From Bin55 sp964572845 (GTDB taxonomy: Bacteria; Pseudomonadota; Gammaproteobacteria; Pseudomonadales; Azotimanducaceae), in contig CAZNFX010000001.1 of the NCBI GenBank assembly GCA_964572845.1, forward strand, positions 186,001-250,000: a stretch of 64,000 nt of DNA, read 5' to 3'. Shown here piece after piece: positions 34,107 to 44,312 of this stretch (the first letter of the stretch is position 1; every line of letters starts with the position of its first letter). The notes beneath the pieces were generated by a model. That model ran no database searches, was not told the origin of the DNA, and was given only the letters and a program-made list of their open reading frames with translations. The position numbers and the translations under genes were made by a program.

Positions 34107-36248
34107 ATGAAGCTCCCCTCCAAACTGCGAGGTCCCAAACTTCAGGTCAAGCTCATCCTGCTGTTCGCAGTGGTCCTGCTAGTAGTGCCCTGGTTGGGTT
34201 ATGTCCAGCTCGTAGAGATGGAGCGGCTGCTTGTTCAAGGGCAAGAAAACACACAGCGTCAGATCGCCAGCACGGTCGCTATCCAACTTAGCAGTCGTGA
34301 CCTGTTCAATGATCTTCCCGTACAAATCGAGGACTACGAACACCTGTTCGCTCAGCCTCTCGACGGCGTGATCAATGTAGATGGTGAGACTCTGGATTGG
34401 GGCCAGAATCTCGACAGGATTTCGCACAGCTTTGGTTCGGGCGACGGATCGTTCAAGCTTGCACTTGGCGAAAAGATCAACAGTCTCTACGGCTTCTTGC
34501 AGATCAGCGACCTTGAACACGTCTATCGAGATCCCGGTAATATCGACATCAACTCGGCGGACCATGTGCGAATCTCCTATCGGAATACGAACGGCAGTGC
34601 AGAGCAGATCGCATTGACGTTTTCGAGTCCCGGTGAAGCAACATCGTTTCGGTTGGGCGAAGACACCAGCGAATTTGGCAGTCCACTTGGCGAAGTCGGT
34701 GGATTTCTAAAGGAAACTAACGATGGTGTGGCAGTTGAGTTCGAATTCCCATTAGCGCTCATGGGCATGAACCGCGATTTCTCGATTTCCTACGTCGATG
34801 TAGACGACAGTGCCAGTCGAGTAGTTCGAGATGTAATCGAAGCGCAACCAAGTTCTGAAATGGATAGCTTCTACCTCGTAGTCTTTCGTTCAGCACGAAC
34901 CATGGACGTAATTCAAAGCCTCGGCTATGTAAACACGCGGATACTCGTAGTGGACCATCAACGACGCACGCGTGGGGAGATTGAAGATCGGGATGTGGAT
35001 TCGTCTCAGCCCCAAGGGCAAAGGCGTGATCTCAACAAGGTCTTCCGTGCTCTCCGACCGATACTGCATCGAGTGTTCATAGGGGAGCAATTCAAGGAAC
35101 CCACGATCGAAGAGTCAGACCAGCTTGAACAGGAAGCTATTGAGTCCGCACTTGGTGGTGAACCGCACGCAGTTCGCCGAATTTCCGAGTCCGGCGCACC
35201 ATCAATACTTGCTGCGCACCCAGTTCAGGTTCAAGGCGAAATTCTCGGCGCAGTGGTGGTTGAACAGGACATTGAAAACATTCTTGCGTTTCAGCAAACC
35301 GCATTCGGACAAATATTGCTGATTACGCTTCTGGCTTTCGTAATTGTCATAGTCGTTGCTCTGGGCTATTCGATTCGCCTTGCATACAGAATTCGGAAGT
35401 TGCGTCGCGCCGCAACTCGAGCCATAGACGAACATGGCCGACTCACGTCAAGCTCGATAAGTGCCGAAATCAATGCTGGGGATGAGATCGGTGATCTAGC
35501 TCGGTCTATCGGTGGGATGCTGGAACGGCTAAACCAGCATCAGCAATTTCTGCAGCGCATGCCGAGAACATTACGACATGAAATCAACAATCCGCTAAAC
35601 ACGGTCAGCACATCGTTGGAGAACCTTCGTAACACATCTGATCCCAATGAGCAGGAGCGCTACCTGCAAAGCGCTCGGCGTGGTGTCATGCGCATCGGAA
35701 GCATTGTTCAGAATCTCTCCGACGCCGCTAGTTTGGAGGATTCGCTAACCAATGAAGAGCTCAGTACCGTAAACATTCATGAGCTGCTGCGAGGTTACGT
35801 GGCAAATCTCCAAGCAACCCACAATGACGTTAAGTTCGTATTCCGAAGTACAAATGGCAAAGCATTTGCCAGAGTCTCCGACTTCTACATTGAGCAAATG
35901 CTGGACAAGATCATCGACAACGCGCTTGATTTCCACAGACCCGACAGCCCAATCAAGGTTCAGCTCGAGCGAGGCAGACGACACCTTCGTATTATCGTTG
36001 CCAACCGGGGACCTGCCTTCAGGGGAAATTGGGGAACCGTTTTCAATTCTCTTGTAAGCCATCGTTCGCAGCAAAGCAAGCTGCACTTTGGACTAGGACT
36101 GTATGTTGTCCGCGTGATCGCCGAGTTTCACGGTGGAAGTGTACGAGCCATCAATCTCGTGGATGGTTCCGGCGTCGCCATTGCTGTGGAGCTTCCACTT
36201 GTCGCCGAATCGGAATCGCCCGCATCCGAGTCACGACGGACCGCTTAG
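34107..36248 (+). CDS. Membrane sensor histidine kinase, large sensor (PdsS-like)
   Basis: The 713-residue kinase has TM1 (about 16-38), a periplasmic sensor of about 370 residues containing a beta-rich CBM9-like middle (YRNTNGSAEQIALTF, EFEFPLALMGMNRDFSISYVD), TM2 (about 408-430), HAMP (about 430-485), HisKA with H491 in TLRHEINNPLNT, and a HATPase_c domain with N-box KIIDNALDFH and GLGLYVVRVIAE. The Asn-Pro after the His is of the HxxN-P type. It is co-transcribed with the response regulator. Overall architecture fits the dedicated sortase-system kinases; the sensed signal is unknown but may be a carbohydrate or envelope component. Confidence 0.82.
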   Translation: MKLPSKLRGPKLQVKLILLFAVVLLVVPWLGYVQLVEMERLLVQGQENTQRQIASTVAIQLSSRDLFNDLPVQIEDYEHLFAQPLDGVINVDGETLDWGQNLDRISHSFGSGDGSFKLALGEKINSLYGFLQISDLEHVYRDPGNIDINSADHVRISYRNTNGSAEQIALTFSSPGEATSFRLGEDTSEFGSPLGEVGGFLKETNDGVAVEFEFPLALMGMNRDFSISYVDVDDSASRVVRDVIEAQPSSEMDSFYLVVFRSARTMDVIQSLGYVNTRILVVDHQRRTRGEIEDRDVDSSQPQGQRRDLNKVFRALRPILHRVFIGEQFKEPTIEESDQLEQEAIESALGGEPHAVRRISESGAPSILAAHPVQVQGEILGAVVVEQDIENILAFQQTAFGQILLITLLAFVIVIVVALGYSIRLAYRIRKLRRAATRAIDEHGRLTSSSISAEINAGDEIGDLARSIGGMLERLNQHQQFLQRMPRTLRHEINNPLNTVSTSLENLRNTSDPNEQERYLQSARRGVMRIGSIVQNLSDAASLEDSLTNEELSTVNIHELLRGYVANLQATHNDVKFVFRSTNGKAFARVSDFYIEQMLDKIIDNALDFHRPDSPIKVQLERGRRHLRIIVANRGPAFRGNWGTVFNSLVSHRSQQSKLHFGLGLYVVRVIAEFHGGSVRAINLVDGSGVAIAVELPLVAESESPASESRRTA

Positions 36249-37153
36249 CGCTTGGCAACTCCAAATGTGGAATCCTCGGACAACGAACCATCCACAGTGA
36301 CATCTCCGCGTTTGACCATGTAGGTCAATGCGGCAAAGACGCTGCGCGCGGCCGCAGGATGAAGTCTCTTGTCTACATTGGCGTACATGCGAGGAACCAT
36401 CGCTGCGATCTTGGTCATTCCACGCGCCAATAAATCCTGAATTTGCCCTTCCCGTTCCAATCGGTGAGCAATAAATGCTTCTAAGTGAGGTAACGGATTG
36501 ACAATCGGGGGGCCATGGGTTGGCCAATAGGTTTCGAACGGTTCAGTCTGAAGCCGTCTGAGACTTGCCATGTAGTGTTCCATGTCGCCATCAGGCGGGG
36601 AAACGACACTTGTAGACCAACCCATCACATGGTCACCCGAAAACAACGCATTCTCTTGAAGGTATGCGTAGCAAACGTGATTCGAAGTGTGTCCCGGAGT
36701 AAACAGACAGCGAATTGCCCAACCATCTCCTTCTACGACATCGCCGTCAGCAACGAAACAGTCGGGAACAAATTCCATATCGCCTCCCTCTTCGACTACA
36801 ACTCCATCATCGGCATGTCCGGAACCATGGGGACCAAAACCGTATGTTGACGCATCGCAATGTGCTCTGAGCAGTCTGCATGCAGGCGAATGGTCCATGT
36901 GAGTGTGCGTTACCAAAATGTGAGAAATCTCCTCTCCGCGCGTGGCTTCTACGAGTGCACGAACATGGTCAGTGTCTAGTGGTCCGGGGTCGATTATCGC
37001 GACTCTTCCCTGTCCAACGATGTAGGTCCCAGTTCCGTAGAACGTAAACGGACTGGGATTTCTTGCTATGACTCTTCGGATGCCAGGGCTGACCTGAGCA
37101 ACAGTGCCGTACTCAAAGCTGAGATTGCTAACAAAGGGAATTTCTACGCTCAT
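36245..37153 (-). CDS. MBL-fold metallo-hydrolase (LACTB2/glyoxalase II-like)
   Basis: Metallo-beta-lactamase fold with di-metal motif THTHMDH (H83, H85, D87, H88), a second His in LFTPGHTSNHVCY, Asp in FSGDHVMGWS and His in YWPTHGPP. The C-terminal region is a helical LACTB2-type winged domain (HRLEREGQIQDLL, KRLHPAAARSVFAALTYMVKRGDV). Related proteins hydrolyse thioesters, RNA or lactones. It ends against the histidine kinase gene with a 4-nt overlap of opposing 3' ends. No substrate is evident. Confidence 0.88.
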   Translation of the reverse strand: MSVEIPFVSNLSFEYGTVAQVSPGIRRVIARNPSPFTFYGTGTYIVGQGRVAIIDPGPLDTDHVRALVEATRGEEISHILVTHTHMDHSPACRLLRAHCDASTYGFGPHGSGHADDGVVVEEGGDMEFVPDCFVADGDVVEGDGWAIRCLFTPGHTSNHVCYAYLQENALFSGDHVMGWSTSVVSPPDGDMEHYMASLRRLQTEPFETYWPTHGPPIVNPLPHLEAFIAHRLEREGQIQDLLARGMTKIAAMVPRMYANVDKRLHPAAARSVFAALTYMVKRGDVTVDGSLSEDSTFGVAKR

Positions 37154-37211
37154 ATGAAGGATGCAACGTTACAAGGGAAATTCCATCAATTGTGATTGAA
37201 CAGTAAATCGT

Positions 37212-39512
37212 TTACTCGCCACCCAGCCGCTCCGCTGATGTGCTTTCCGGTCCCGTACCGAGTGTCGCATTTTCGGGAATGAGCTGATTGCCTTGAGATG
37301 ACCACTCGCTTCGCCAATCTTTCCACTCAGGTCGAGCAATTCCGGTAGCTAGGGCCGCGTCCAAATATTCGAGTGCGGCATCTATCACACCGGCTTCGTA
37401 GGCATCAAGTGCCACCGCAGCCAATCTTTCGGCACACAGTCGCAAGAGGTTCTTGACCTGCTGATTCTTAGGGTCTTGTTGCTGGGCCAGTTCCAATTGT
37501 TGCAGGGCATTGGCGCTCTCAGGCATAGTAATGTAGCCCAGATCAAACAGTCTGCTTGCTTCGTCAAAGAGTTCCTCGGCCTGAGCTATACGCATAAGTT
37601 CCGAGGCTCGAATTGCCTCCATCTCGTCAATCAGGTCCTGACTAACTCCTTGTGAACGAGCTGCATCGACAAGTCTATCTACCTCTTCGAAGTTTCTCTC
37701 ATAAACTAGGTCGATCACCTTCAAGTTTATTTGAGCTTCGACTTCGTCTAATCCATCTAAAGCGACTTGATTGTCGGGGTCCAGCGCTAGCACCTTTCGA
37801 AACAGTGAGTAGGCATTGTCATCGGGCGGCATTAGCAGCTTTTGCTCGTTTCGTCGCAATCCTGCGTTCTGCAAGTTCGTTTCGATTTCCTCCTGAAGCG
37901 ACTGTGCTTGCATCAGTTCTTCCTGTGCACTTTCCACATCTGCCGTCGCCGTACTTGCATCCATCGCCAAATCCAGCAGTTCCTGCGCTCGTGTTAGGTT
38001 CTGCTGTTCAATGGCAATCAGCGACAGCCTAGCGAGCCTTTCGGACATGCTGTTCAATCGACTCAATGCTTCCTCGCTTTGTGGAGACCCCGGAAACTGC
38101 CGAACAATTTCCTTGAAGGCAAGAATCATAGCTTTAAATGCACTGCTATCGTCGGTGCCACTCTGTTCTTGCAGTATTCGTGTGTCATCCAGCAACCTGT
38201 CAGCTCGTCGCATCCGATTCAAGCTTCGCACATAGCCGTCGATGGCTTCGTCATTGGGATAAACACGAACCAGCTCATTGAGCCGAGCTTGAGCCAGAGA
38301 CATGGCATTGGCCGCAATGTAGTCGTCAATCTGAACCTTCCACTCCGACCGAACGTCTTCAATGGCCTGTTTGGTCCCCTGATGATCCGGAGCAACTTCC
38401 AAAACACGGTTGTAGGCGGCAGTAATGGCACTCAATGTTTGGTTGGCATCAGACCGTAAAGCCTGGGCCGTTCGCCACCTTTGTTCAAATTCGGGATGCT
38501 CGACGATGCCCAGACCGGAGAAGAACTCTTGTACAAGAGTTCGTTCCACATATCCAAGCCAGCCAGCAAATACAAGCACCAGCGGACCGAGTAGTGCAAT
38601 GGCTTTGTAAAGCAAACTCTTTTTTCCGCCAAACGATGTGTCGGCTCGAGTTGCCCGCAATCGTTCTGTTCCAAGCGCAATGTAAGAGAGTTCCTGGGAA
38701 CTCACAAGATCGGTGCGGACAACGACGGATGGCGTCTGCCCAGCTTGTGCAATGTCGTCGATTGCTGCATTCAGGACATCCAAGCTTAGCTGTCGTTGTT
38801 CTCGGTCGTACGACAGGGCTGCGTCCAGTATTGGTTGAAGCGACTCATACTCCTCGCTGACACGAGGAACGATGTCCTCTTCTGTGGCCGTTCTTCCTAC
38901 ACCCGCAACATCCTTCCAGGGAACATCTCCGACCAACGTTCTATAGAACACAACCCCCAACGAGTAAACATCTGTTCGGGCATCTACTGGATTACGTCTT
39001 TGTGCTTCAGGACTGCAGTATCCAGGCGTAAGCGTGGAAACAAGCAGGTTGCCATCGTTAAAGAGACCGCCCGCTAGATCGATCAGGACTGGTTCGTAGT
39101 TAGCTCGGAGAAGAATATTCGCTGGCTTTATGTCGCCATGGACAATGCCCAACTCTTCCAAATGCTTGATGGCTTTAGCAAGTCCGACGAATATGTGCCT
39201 TATTTGAGACTGTCCCAGCCCACTCGCTAGGCCATCGAGCAAATCGCGGGATTCCAGCAACTCGTAGGCAACGAATACATGGCCATCGCCACTGCCGGTA
39301 TCCAATACACTGCAAACATTTGGATGCGGTTGGCATTGCAATGCTCTTGAGCATGCTTGCAGGTTCTCTGCCTGCCGGCGCGTGTCTGCATCGACTATCT
39401 CGATCACCTTCAAAGCTACTTGAGTGTGGCTTTGAAGGTTCTTAGCTCGAAAAACCTTAGCCGTTCCCTTGTCGGAAAGTGCTTCTAGTATTTCGTAGTC
39501 TTGAATTTCCAT
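37212..39512 (-). CDS. Membrane Ser/Thr protein kinase with periplasmic helical repeats
   Basis: Hanks-type kinase domain in residues 1-270: ATP-site Lys K35 (VALKVIEI), catalytic loop VHGDIKPANIL (D127, with HGD instead of HRD), and metal Asp D145 in IDLAGG where DFG is usual. TM helix about 298-322. The remaining 440 residues outside the membrane are TPR/coiled-coil-like helices (repeated ALDLDPDNQVALDGL, LAQQQDPKNQQVKNLL). The HGD and DLAGG forms occur in bacterial STKs and suggest it is active. It starts immediately after the MORN protein gene (TGA then ATG), so the pair is an operon. Confidence 0.88.
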   Translation of the reverse strand: MEIQDYEILEALSDKGTAKVFRAKNLQSHTQVALKVIEIVDADTRRQAENLQACSRALQCQPHPNVCSVLDTGSGDGHVFVAYELLESRDLLDGLASGLGQSQIRHIFVGLAKAIKHLEELGIVHGDIKPANILLRANYEPVLIDLAGGLFNDGNLLVSTLTPGYCSPEAQRRNPVDARTDVYSLGVVFYRTLVGDVPWKDVAGVGRTATEEDIVPRVSEEYESLQPILDAALSYDREQRQLSLDVLNAAIDDIAQAGQTPSVVVRTDLVSSQELSYIALGTERLRATRADTSFGGKKSLLYKAIALLGPLVLVFAGWLGYVERTLVQEFFSGLGIVEHPEFEQRWRTAQALRSDANQTLSAITAAYNRVLEVAPDHQGTKQAIEDVRSEWKVQIDDYIAANAMSLAQARLNELVRVYPNDEAIDGYVRSLNRMRRADRLLDDTRILQEQSGTDDSSAFKAMILAFKEIVRQFPGSPQSEEALSRLNSMSERLARLSLIAIEQQNLTRAQELLDLAMDASTATADVESAQEELMQAQSLQEEIETNLQNAGLRRNEQKLLMPPDDNAYSLFRKVLALDPDNQVALDGLDEVEAQINLKVIDLVYERNFEEVDRLVDAARSQGVSQDLIDEMEAIRASELMRIAQAEELFDEASRLFDLGYITMPESANALQQLELAQQQDPKNQQVKNLLRLCAERLAAVALDAYEAGVIDAALEYLDAALATGIARPEWKDWRSEWSSQGNQLIPENATLGTGPESTSAERLGGE

Positions 39513-40439
39513 TCAATCGCTCAGCGAGTCTTCCAATGAGACGACTGCTCCCACAGCCAATCGCCCGAGTACGAATTTACCGTTTGCTATGTATGCGTCG
39601 CCATCGAGACTTACAGCGCTTCCGGTGCCATGCGCCAATCCGTCTACACACCCGTCGCCACTAAACATCCAAGACTTTCCATCAACTTCCAAATAGCAGT
39701 TTTCGGTTGCCGCTATCGGTTGTTCGGCAACGAGTTCACCCCGGTCCCATGTTTGAAACATCAATCCGTTCGCCTGAGAATTCAGCACGCCGCTTCCATG
39801 TCGCAAGTTATTGCTGAAGAACCCACGATATTCCGAACCGTCGATTTGTCTAAGAATCCCGTAGCCATTCTTCTCGTCGGATCGGAATCCACCCTCGTAC
39901 CGTTCACCGTCGACTGCCACCAATACTCCTAATCCATGGCGTTCGCCATTGCGGAAGAATCCTTCGTAGCGATCTCCGCTGACGTGGTGCTCATAGGATC
40001 CTTCCCCGGTTAGCTGACCCTTTACGAAGGTACCTCTGTAGACATCCCCATTTGGGCGAGTCAGTACTCCATAGCCGTGCCTGACTTCTCGCTCAAAGGT
40101 CCCTGTGTAGGCCTCGCCACTTGGAAGTGTGATTGTTCCTTCGCCATGAATTAATCCATTCTTGAAGTCCCCTTCGTAGACTTGGCCATCAGCCCACTCC
40201 ATGCGTCCCACTCCATGTTTCACGTTGTCACGCAACTCACCTATGTATACGTTCCCATCGTCATCTGTGATCTCTCGAGAAACCGAATGAGCATCGAGTT
40301 CGACGTGAAGGAAACATAAACCAGCGAGCACAAGCATGTAACACGTGCGTGTTGTAGACCTACATATGGGGTACAAATGTCGCGGTAGGACCTCCACTAC
40401 AAGTAAACTCTCATTTCTCGCGTCCCTCCATGCAATCAC
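39513..40439 (-). CDS. Exported MORN-repeat protein
   Basis: About eight MORN repeats (consensus GxxYxGxxxxGxxHGxG), for example DGQVYEGDFKNGLIHGEG, SGEAYTGTFEREVRHGYG and DGERYEGGFRSDEKNGYG, spanning residues 60-230. A hydrophobic stretch MLVLAGLCFLHVELDA before residue 52 looks like a signal or anchor. MORN proteins bind lipids or proteins in membrane-linked scaffolds. The start is unsure: a GTG at 40439 or an ATG at 40337 that begins the hydrophobic stretch. It directly precedes the kinase gene, which suggests a shared signalling role. Confidence 0.82.
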   Translation of the reverse strand: MIAWRDARNESLLVVEVLPRHLYPICRSTTRTCYMLVLAGLCFLHVELDAHSVSREITDDDGNVYIGELRDNVKHGVGRMEWADGQVYEGDFKNGLIHGEGTITLPSGEAYTGTFEREVRHGYGVLTRPNGDVYRGTFVKGQLTGEGSYEHHVSGDRYEGFFRNGERHGLGVLVAVDGERYEGGFRSDEKNGYGILRQIDGSEYRGFFSNNLRHGSGVLNSQANGLMFQTWDRGELVAEQPIAATENCYLEVDGKSWMFSGDGCVDGLAHGTGSAVSLDGDAYIANGKFVLGRLAVGAVVSLEDSLSD

Positions 40440-41261
40440 TTGGACAATTTTTTCCTGATATTTGCTTATCTGCTTATCGGAGCTTCCGCAGGATTTCTGG
40501 GTGGCCTCCTGGGAGTGGGAGGAGGTGTCGTGGTTGTTCCCGCGCTGATCTTCATCTTCGAGACGACAAACGCCTTTGCAAATCCGTCGCTGCCGACGAA
40601 TGCCATGGTTCTATTCGCAACGGGAACATCCATGGCTTCCATCATATTCACAACAGGTTCCTCTGCTGTCGCACAGTTTCAACGAAAGAACATCGACTGG
40701 AGGATGGTGCAGATATGGCTTCCGATGCTGATGGTAGGTGCGTTTGCATCAAGCTATATCGCAAAGTTTCTGCCTGTCCAATTACTGAAGGCAATTATTG
40801 GCGGATTCCTCCTCTTTGTCGCGACAGTTCTGCTGCTCAACAAACTACCAACCTCTAAGCACAATGCCCCCAGAGCCGGATCTACTGCAGTTGTAGCCTC
40901 AGCCGGAGGATTGGTTAGCGGTCTTGTAGGCATTGGAGGCGGCAATGTCGTTGTCCCATCCCTTCTTTATTTCAATACACCAATAGTCCGAGCAGCAGCC
41001 GTTGCCAGTACTTGTGGACTAGGGGTATCTCTTGCTGGAGCTACAGGCTACTTCATTAATGGAAGCGATCTCGATCACCCTTACACCTTGGGCTACATTT
41101 ACCTCCCAGCACTTATACCGATAGCTATCGCCAACACGATCTGTGCACCATTGGGGGTTCACTTTGCGCAAAGAATTCCTGCGGATCGGCTAAAAAAGGT
41201 TTTCGGCGCCATGATGTGCCTCGTTTCAATTCACATGTTCTACAGCATGGTCGCAGCATAG
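40440..41261 (+). CDS. Sulfite exporter TauE/SafE-family membrane protein
   Basis: Integral membrane protein of 273 residues with about eight hydrophobic segments. The family signature occurs twice: SAGFLGGLLGVGGGVVVVPAL near residues 13-38 and GGLVSGLVGIGGGNVVVPSLL near 156-175. Members move sulfite, sulfoacetate or other organosulfur anions. The only in-frame start is a TTG at 40440. It is divergent from the MORN gene with no gap and its 3' end overlaps convergent pyk by 22 nt. Confidence 0.9.
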   Translation: MDNFFLIFAYLLIGASAGFLGGLLGVGGGVVVVPALIFIFETTNAFANPSLPTNAMVLFATGTSMASIIFTTGSSAVAQFQRKNIDWRMVQIWLPMLMVGAFASSYIAKFLPVQLLKAIIGGFLLFVATVLLLNKLPTSKHNAPRAGSTAVVASAGGLVSGLVGIGGGNVVVPSLLYFNTPIVRAAAVASTCGLGVSLAGATGYFINGSDLDHPYTLGYIYLPALIPIAIANTICAPLGVHFAQRIPADRLKKVFGAMMCLVSIHMFYSMVAA

Positions 41262-42673
41262 GACGGGTCGGCGTGCCGTATCTGAATTGAGTCGACTGCA
41301 CCTTTACTTAGCACGTCGCTGACAACAACGAGAATTGCATCGGGAGGCAAGTTTTCTTTCTTGCGGAGGACTGCAAACGCCGACTGGATCGTCATTTCTG
41401 AATTGTTGTTGAACGACGTTCGATAGGGATAAACGCCCCTATTCAGCATCAGTCTTCGCAAAGTATGATCAAGATTGCTAAAGGCGAAAATTGGGACGTT
41501 ACTGGGCGCGCAATTGGTCACCAGGTCTGCCATGAGTCCACTACGGGTTATGACTACTATTCCTGCTGCGCCACTATGATCTGCTAGTTCTGCCGCCGAC
41601 TTTGCGAGATTCTGCTTAATGTCGTCCGTGACCAATGCTTGCGAAAAATTCAGCCCGGGATAGCGCTCGCTCTCCTCGATGATCTGACGCAACTGCTCTA
41701 CTGCGAGTGTGGGTCGCTTGCCAATGCTCGTTTCGGAGGAAAGCAGCACAGCGTCTACACCCTCATATACCGCATTGGCGACATCAATAGCTTCAGCACG
41801 GGTGGGGATGGGGTTCTCGACCATTGACTCCAGAAGGTGAGTTGCCACTATGCAGCGTCGGCCTAGCCTCAACGTGGTGTCAACAAGCCTACGTTGAAGG
41901 CTTGGCAGTTTCGCAATGTCAGTCTCGATTCCCAAATCACCTCGCGCGACCATAACTCCGAAAGCTGCCTTGGCAATCGACTCGGCCTGATCCACTCCCT
42001 CATGATTCTCAATCTTTGCAATAACTTTGACCCATTGGTGAGAATTTCCCAGAAGCTCACGCATTGCGAGCACATCGTCAGCACTGCGCACAAAGGATTG
42101 CGCTATGAAACTGACATCGTGCTCCTTTGCAAAAGCAATGTCGTCGCGGTCCTTTGAGGAAATCGATGGAAGATCAACATGAACGCCCGGCAAGTTGACG
42201 TGTCTCTTGCTACCCAGTTCGCCACCATCCGCCACTCTGCAAACCAATCCATCCTTGGTCCGTTCGAGGACGTCTAAGTTAATGAGCCCATTGTCCAGTC
42301 GTATGGTGTCGCCCACTCTGACAGACTTGCCAAAGTCTGCGTAGCCAATGTTAATGTGCGTCAAGTCCGAACTTTCGACGTTTCGTGGGCTGCCGCTGAG
42401 AAGGACCTTCGTGCCAGGAACTAAATTGAGCGGCTCGACTCGCTCTCCTGTACGTATCTCTGGTCCGCTTGTATCAACGAGAATGGGAATTTCGTCATGT
42501 CGCTTGCGATTCAGCGCATGGACCCATTCCACGGTTTTTGCCGCTTCATCGTGAGTGGAGTGGGACATGTTAATGCGTACGACATCCATGCCAGCATCAT
42601 GCATGGACTGCATAGTTTCCCAATTGTTCGATGATGGGCCAACCGTACAAATGATCTTAGTACGTCGCCGCAT
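41240..42673 (-). CDS. pyk: Pyruvate kinase
   Basis: PK converts phosphoenolpyruvate and ADP to pyruvate and ATP in glycolysis. Family blocks: TKIICTVGPSSNN at the start, GMDVVRINMSHS, VDTSGPEIRTG, the active-site IAKIENHEGV with catalytic Lys, VARGDLGIE, and CIVATHLLESM with NPIPTRAEAIDVANAVYEGVDAVLLSSETSIGK. Two differences from usual sequences are ATHLLES for ATQMLES and SETS for GETA. Length 477 is normal. It lies beside the left remnant of a broken gene. Confidence 0.95.
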   Translation of the reverse strand: MRRRTKIICTVGPSSNNWETMQSMHDAGMDVVRINMSHSTHDEAAKTVEWVHALNRKRHDEIPILVDTSGPEIRTGERVEPLNLVPGTKVLLSGSPRNVESSDLTHINIGYADFGKSVRVGDTIRLDNGLINLDVLERTKDGLVCRVADGGELGSKRHVNLPGVHVDLPSISSKDRDDIAFAKEHDVSFIAQSFVRSADDVLAMRELLGNSHQWVKVIAKIENHEGVDQAESIAKAAFGVMVARGDLGIETDIAKLPSLQRRLVDTTLRLGRRCIVATHLLESMVENPIPTRAEAIDVANAVYEGVDAVLLSSETSIGKRPTLAVEQLRQIIEESERYPGLNFSQALVTDDIKQNLAKSAAELADHSGAAGIVVITRSGLMADLVTNCAPSNVPIFAFSNLDHTLRRLMLNRGVYPYRTSFNNNSEMTIQSAFAVLRKKENLPPDAILVVVSDVLSKGAVDSIQIRHADPSYAATML

Positions 42674-42809
42674 TGCTCGTTACATCCGTGTAGTGTCGAG
42701 ACTTGGACAAATGCTATCAAACTTGCCAACCAATCTGCGGTTTCGCACATTTGTAGACAGAGTACCTTGGGAAAGTAGAACACTGATCATTTATGCAGCA
42801 CCTGAATCA

Positions 42810-44048
42810 GTGAAATGCCCAATCAGTCGCGGATTTAAAGCGCCCACCCAGAAACTTGCAGTAACTGCGGTTGGAATAGTCGTGGTACTAATGGTGTCTT
42901 TTTCTTCTTTAAGCTCATCGCGAGTCGACCAACATTCGGATTATTCTGCTACACAGGATGCAACCGAAGCCGCTAGTCAGAACGACCCAACACAATTTAA
43001 TGCAGCAAGCAGTGTTTCGGCGAGCCTCACTTGCATCGCCGGACTGAACACATACTTTGCGCAAGAGTTGGAATTGCGAAAAGTCACGGGAGAAGCTGAC
43101 CGGAAGACGCTGCTCGAAATATTGTCATAGTCCAAAGAAATCGAGAGCAAGAGATTTCGACACATCGTACAGGAAGTCGTTGTACAGCGGCTTGCCAATA
43201 TCAATCCGACAGAGACAATGGAACGAATCTATGATGTTGCGCCACGAGCACCCGAACCTGACCCCAACTGGGACACAAGAACTCTAGCGATTTGGCGAAT
43301 GGAATATTTGGTTCCCGGACGCGCTGAAGACTTGATCCGAATCGTCTACCAAGAGTGGGCGTTGTCTGATCTAGAGCAGTCCGTCGAACATGCTACGACT
43401 CTTGGTGAGCTTCAAGTGCAAGCTGCTTTGAACGGAATCGTGGATTCTCGCGACGATCTAACTAGAGAAGAAATACTTGAGACTGCAAGCCAGCTCGACA
43501 TTGAGAATAGCGGCAGCGATTTCATTGCGGCTCATAGGGCAAGGGAGACTAACGCAGACCCCGATGCTGCGTGGCCAATCTTTCTGTAGAACATTAAAGA
43601 AAATCTCGCAGTTCGAGTTCGAGGCGAAGGCCAGACACAATTGCTGCAACCCATAGCTCGTGAATTGTCAAATAAATATGGGATCGACGTCATTTACACA
43701 ATTGACCAGCAACTCCCAAAAGACGATAGGGCATGAAGCTGGACTCTGATTCGATTTATTACTCAAGCCTTGAGTTTCGATCCAGAAAGAGCAATTCAGA
43801 TTGCAACTTCCCTCAAGCCCGATCAGTTTGGGACTAGCTATGGCTCGCCAATGTTACGTTGGGCGGGTTCAGATCCATTTGCTGCGTTAGATGTTGCACT
43901 AGTACACCAAGACGATGCAATACGAGACGACCTGCTTAGCGGAATACACCTGTCGTCGCGAACAATGGAAGATCCCAAATCCCTAATCGTGCACATCGCT
44001 GCCTTTCCGAAAGAGCGTACTGCATGCACATTCAACCGAGCAACATAG
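42810..44048 (+). pseudogene. Eroded helical-repeat protein gene, N-terminal half
   Basis: One continuous reading frame with no frameshift for 1.2 kb but three internal stops (TAG 43128-43130, TAG 43587-43589, TGA 43734-43736). It starts with a basic n-region and membrane helix (KLAVTAVGIVVVLMVSFSS), then helical repeats such as PEPDPNWDTRTLAIW, DPERAIQIATSLKP and GSDPFAALDVALVHQDDAIRD. The D-P-x-x-A-L pattern is typical of TPR/HEAT-like envelope proteins. After 44048 coding similarity fades through shifted frames to about 44200. The defence island begins at 44313 and a C-terminal-looking remnant lies on its far side, so this is probably the left half of one interrupted gene. Confidence 0.7.
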
Positions 44049-44312
44049 ACATAGGCAAGGCAACCCAGAGATTGCCGCAACCCACATATCTCGTGTTCAG
44101 GAACACGGGGACAACCGAGAATCCCCTTCGTGCTCATCTCAATCGCCCCTCTTGAAGCAGAATAAGACCAGATCGCCCACTTTTGGATGTACCGTGAAAA
44201 AAGCGGTAGCTTAGAGCTTGCGTTTCCACACAATTCTGAGAATCAGTAATTCCTAGAAGAAGAACTATAAACAAGAAGAAGCCGACTTAATACGGTTGTT
44301 GACGTCTTAGGT

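Noticed and set aside
42555..42809. Extension of the left remnant's frame upstream across the pyk start
   Set aside because: This part is antisense to pyk codons; the remnant's own sequence begins with the basic n-region near 42810.
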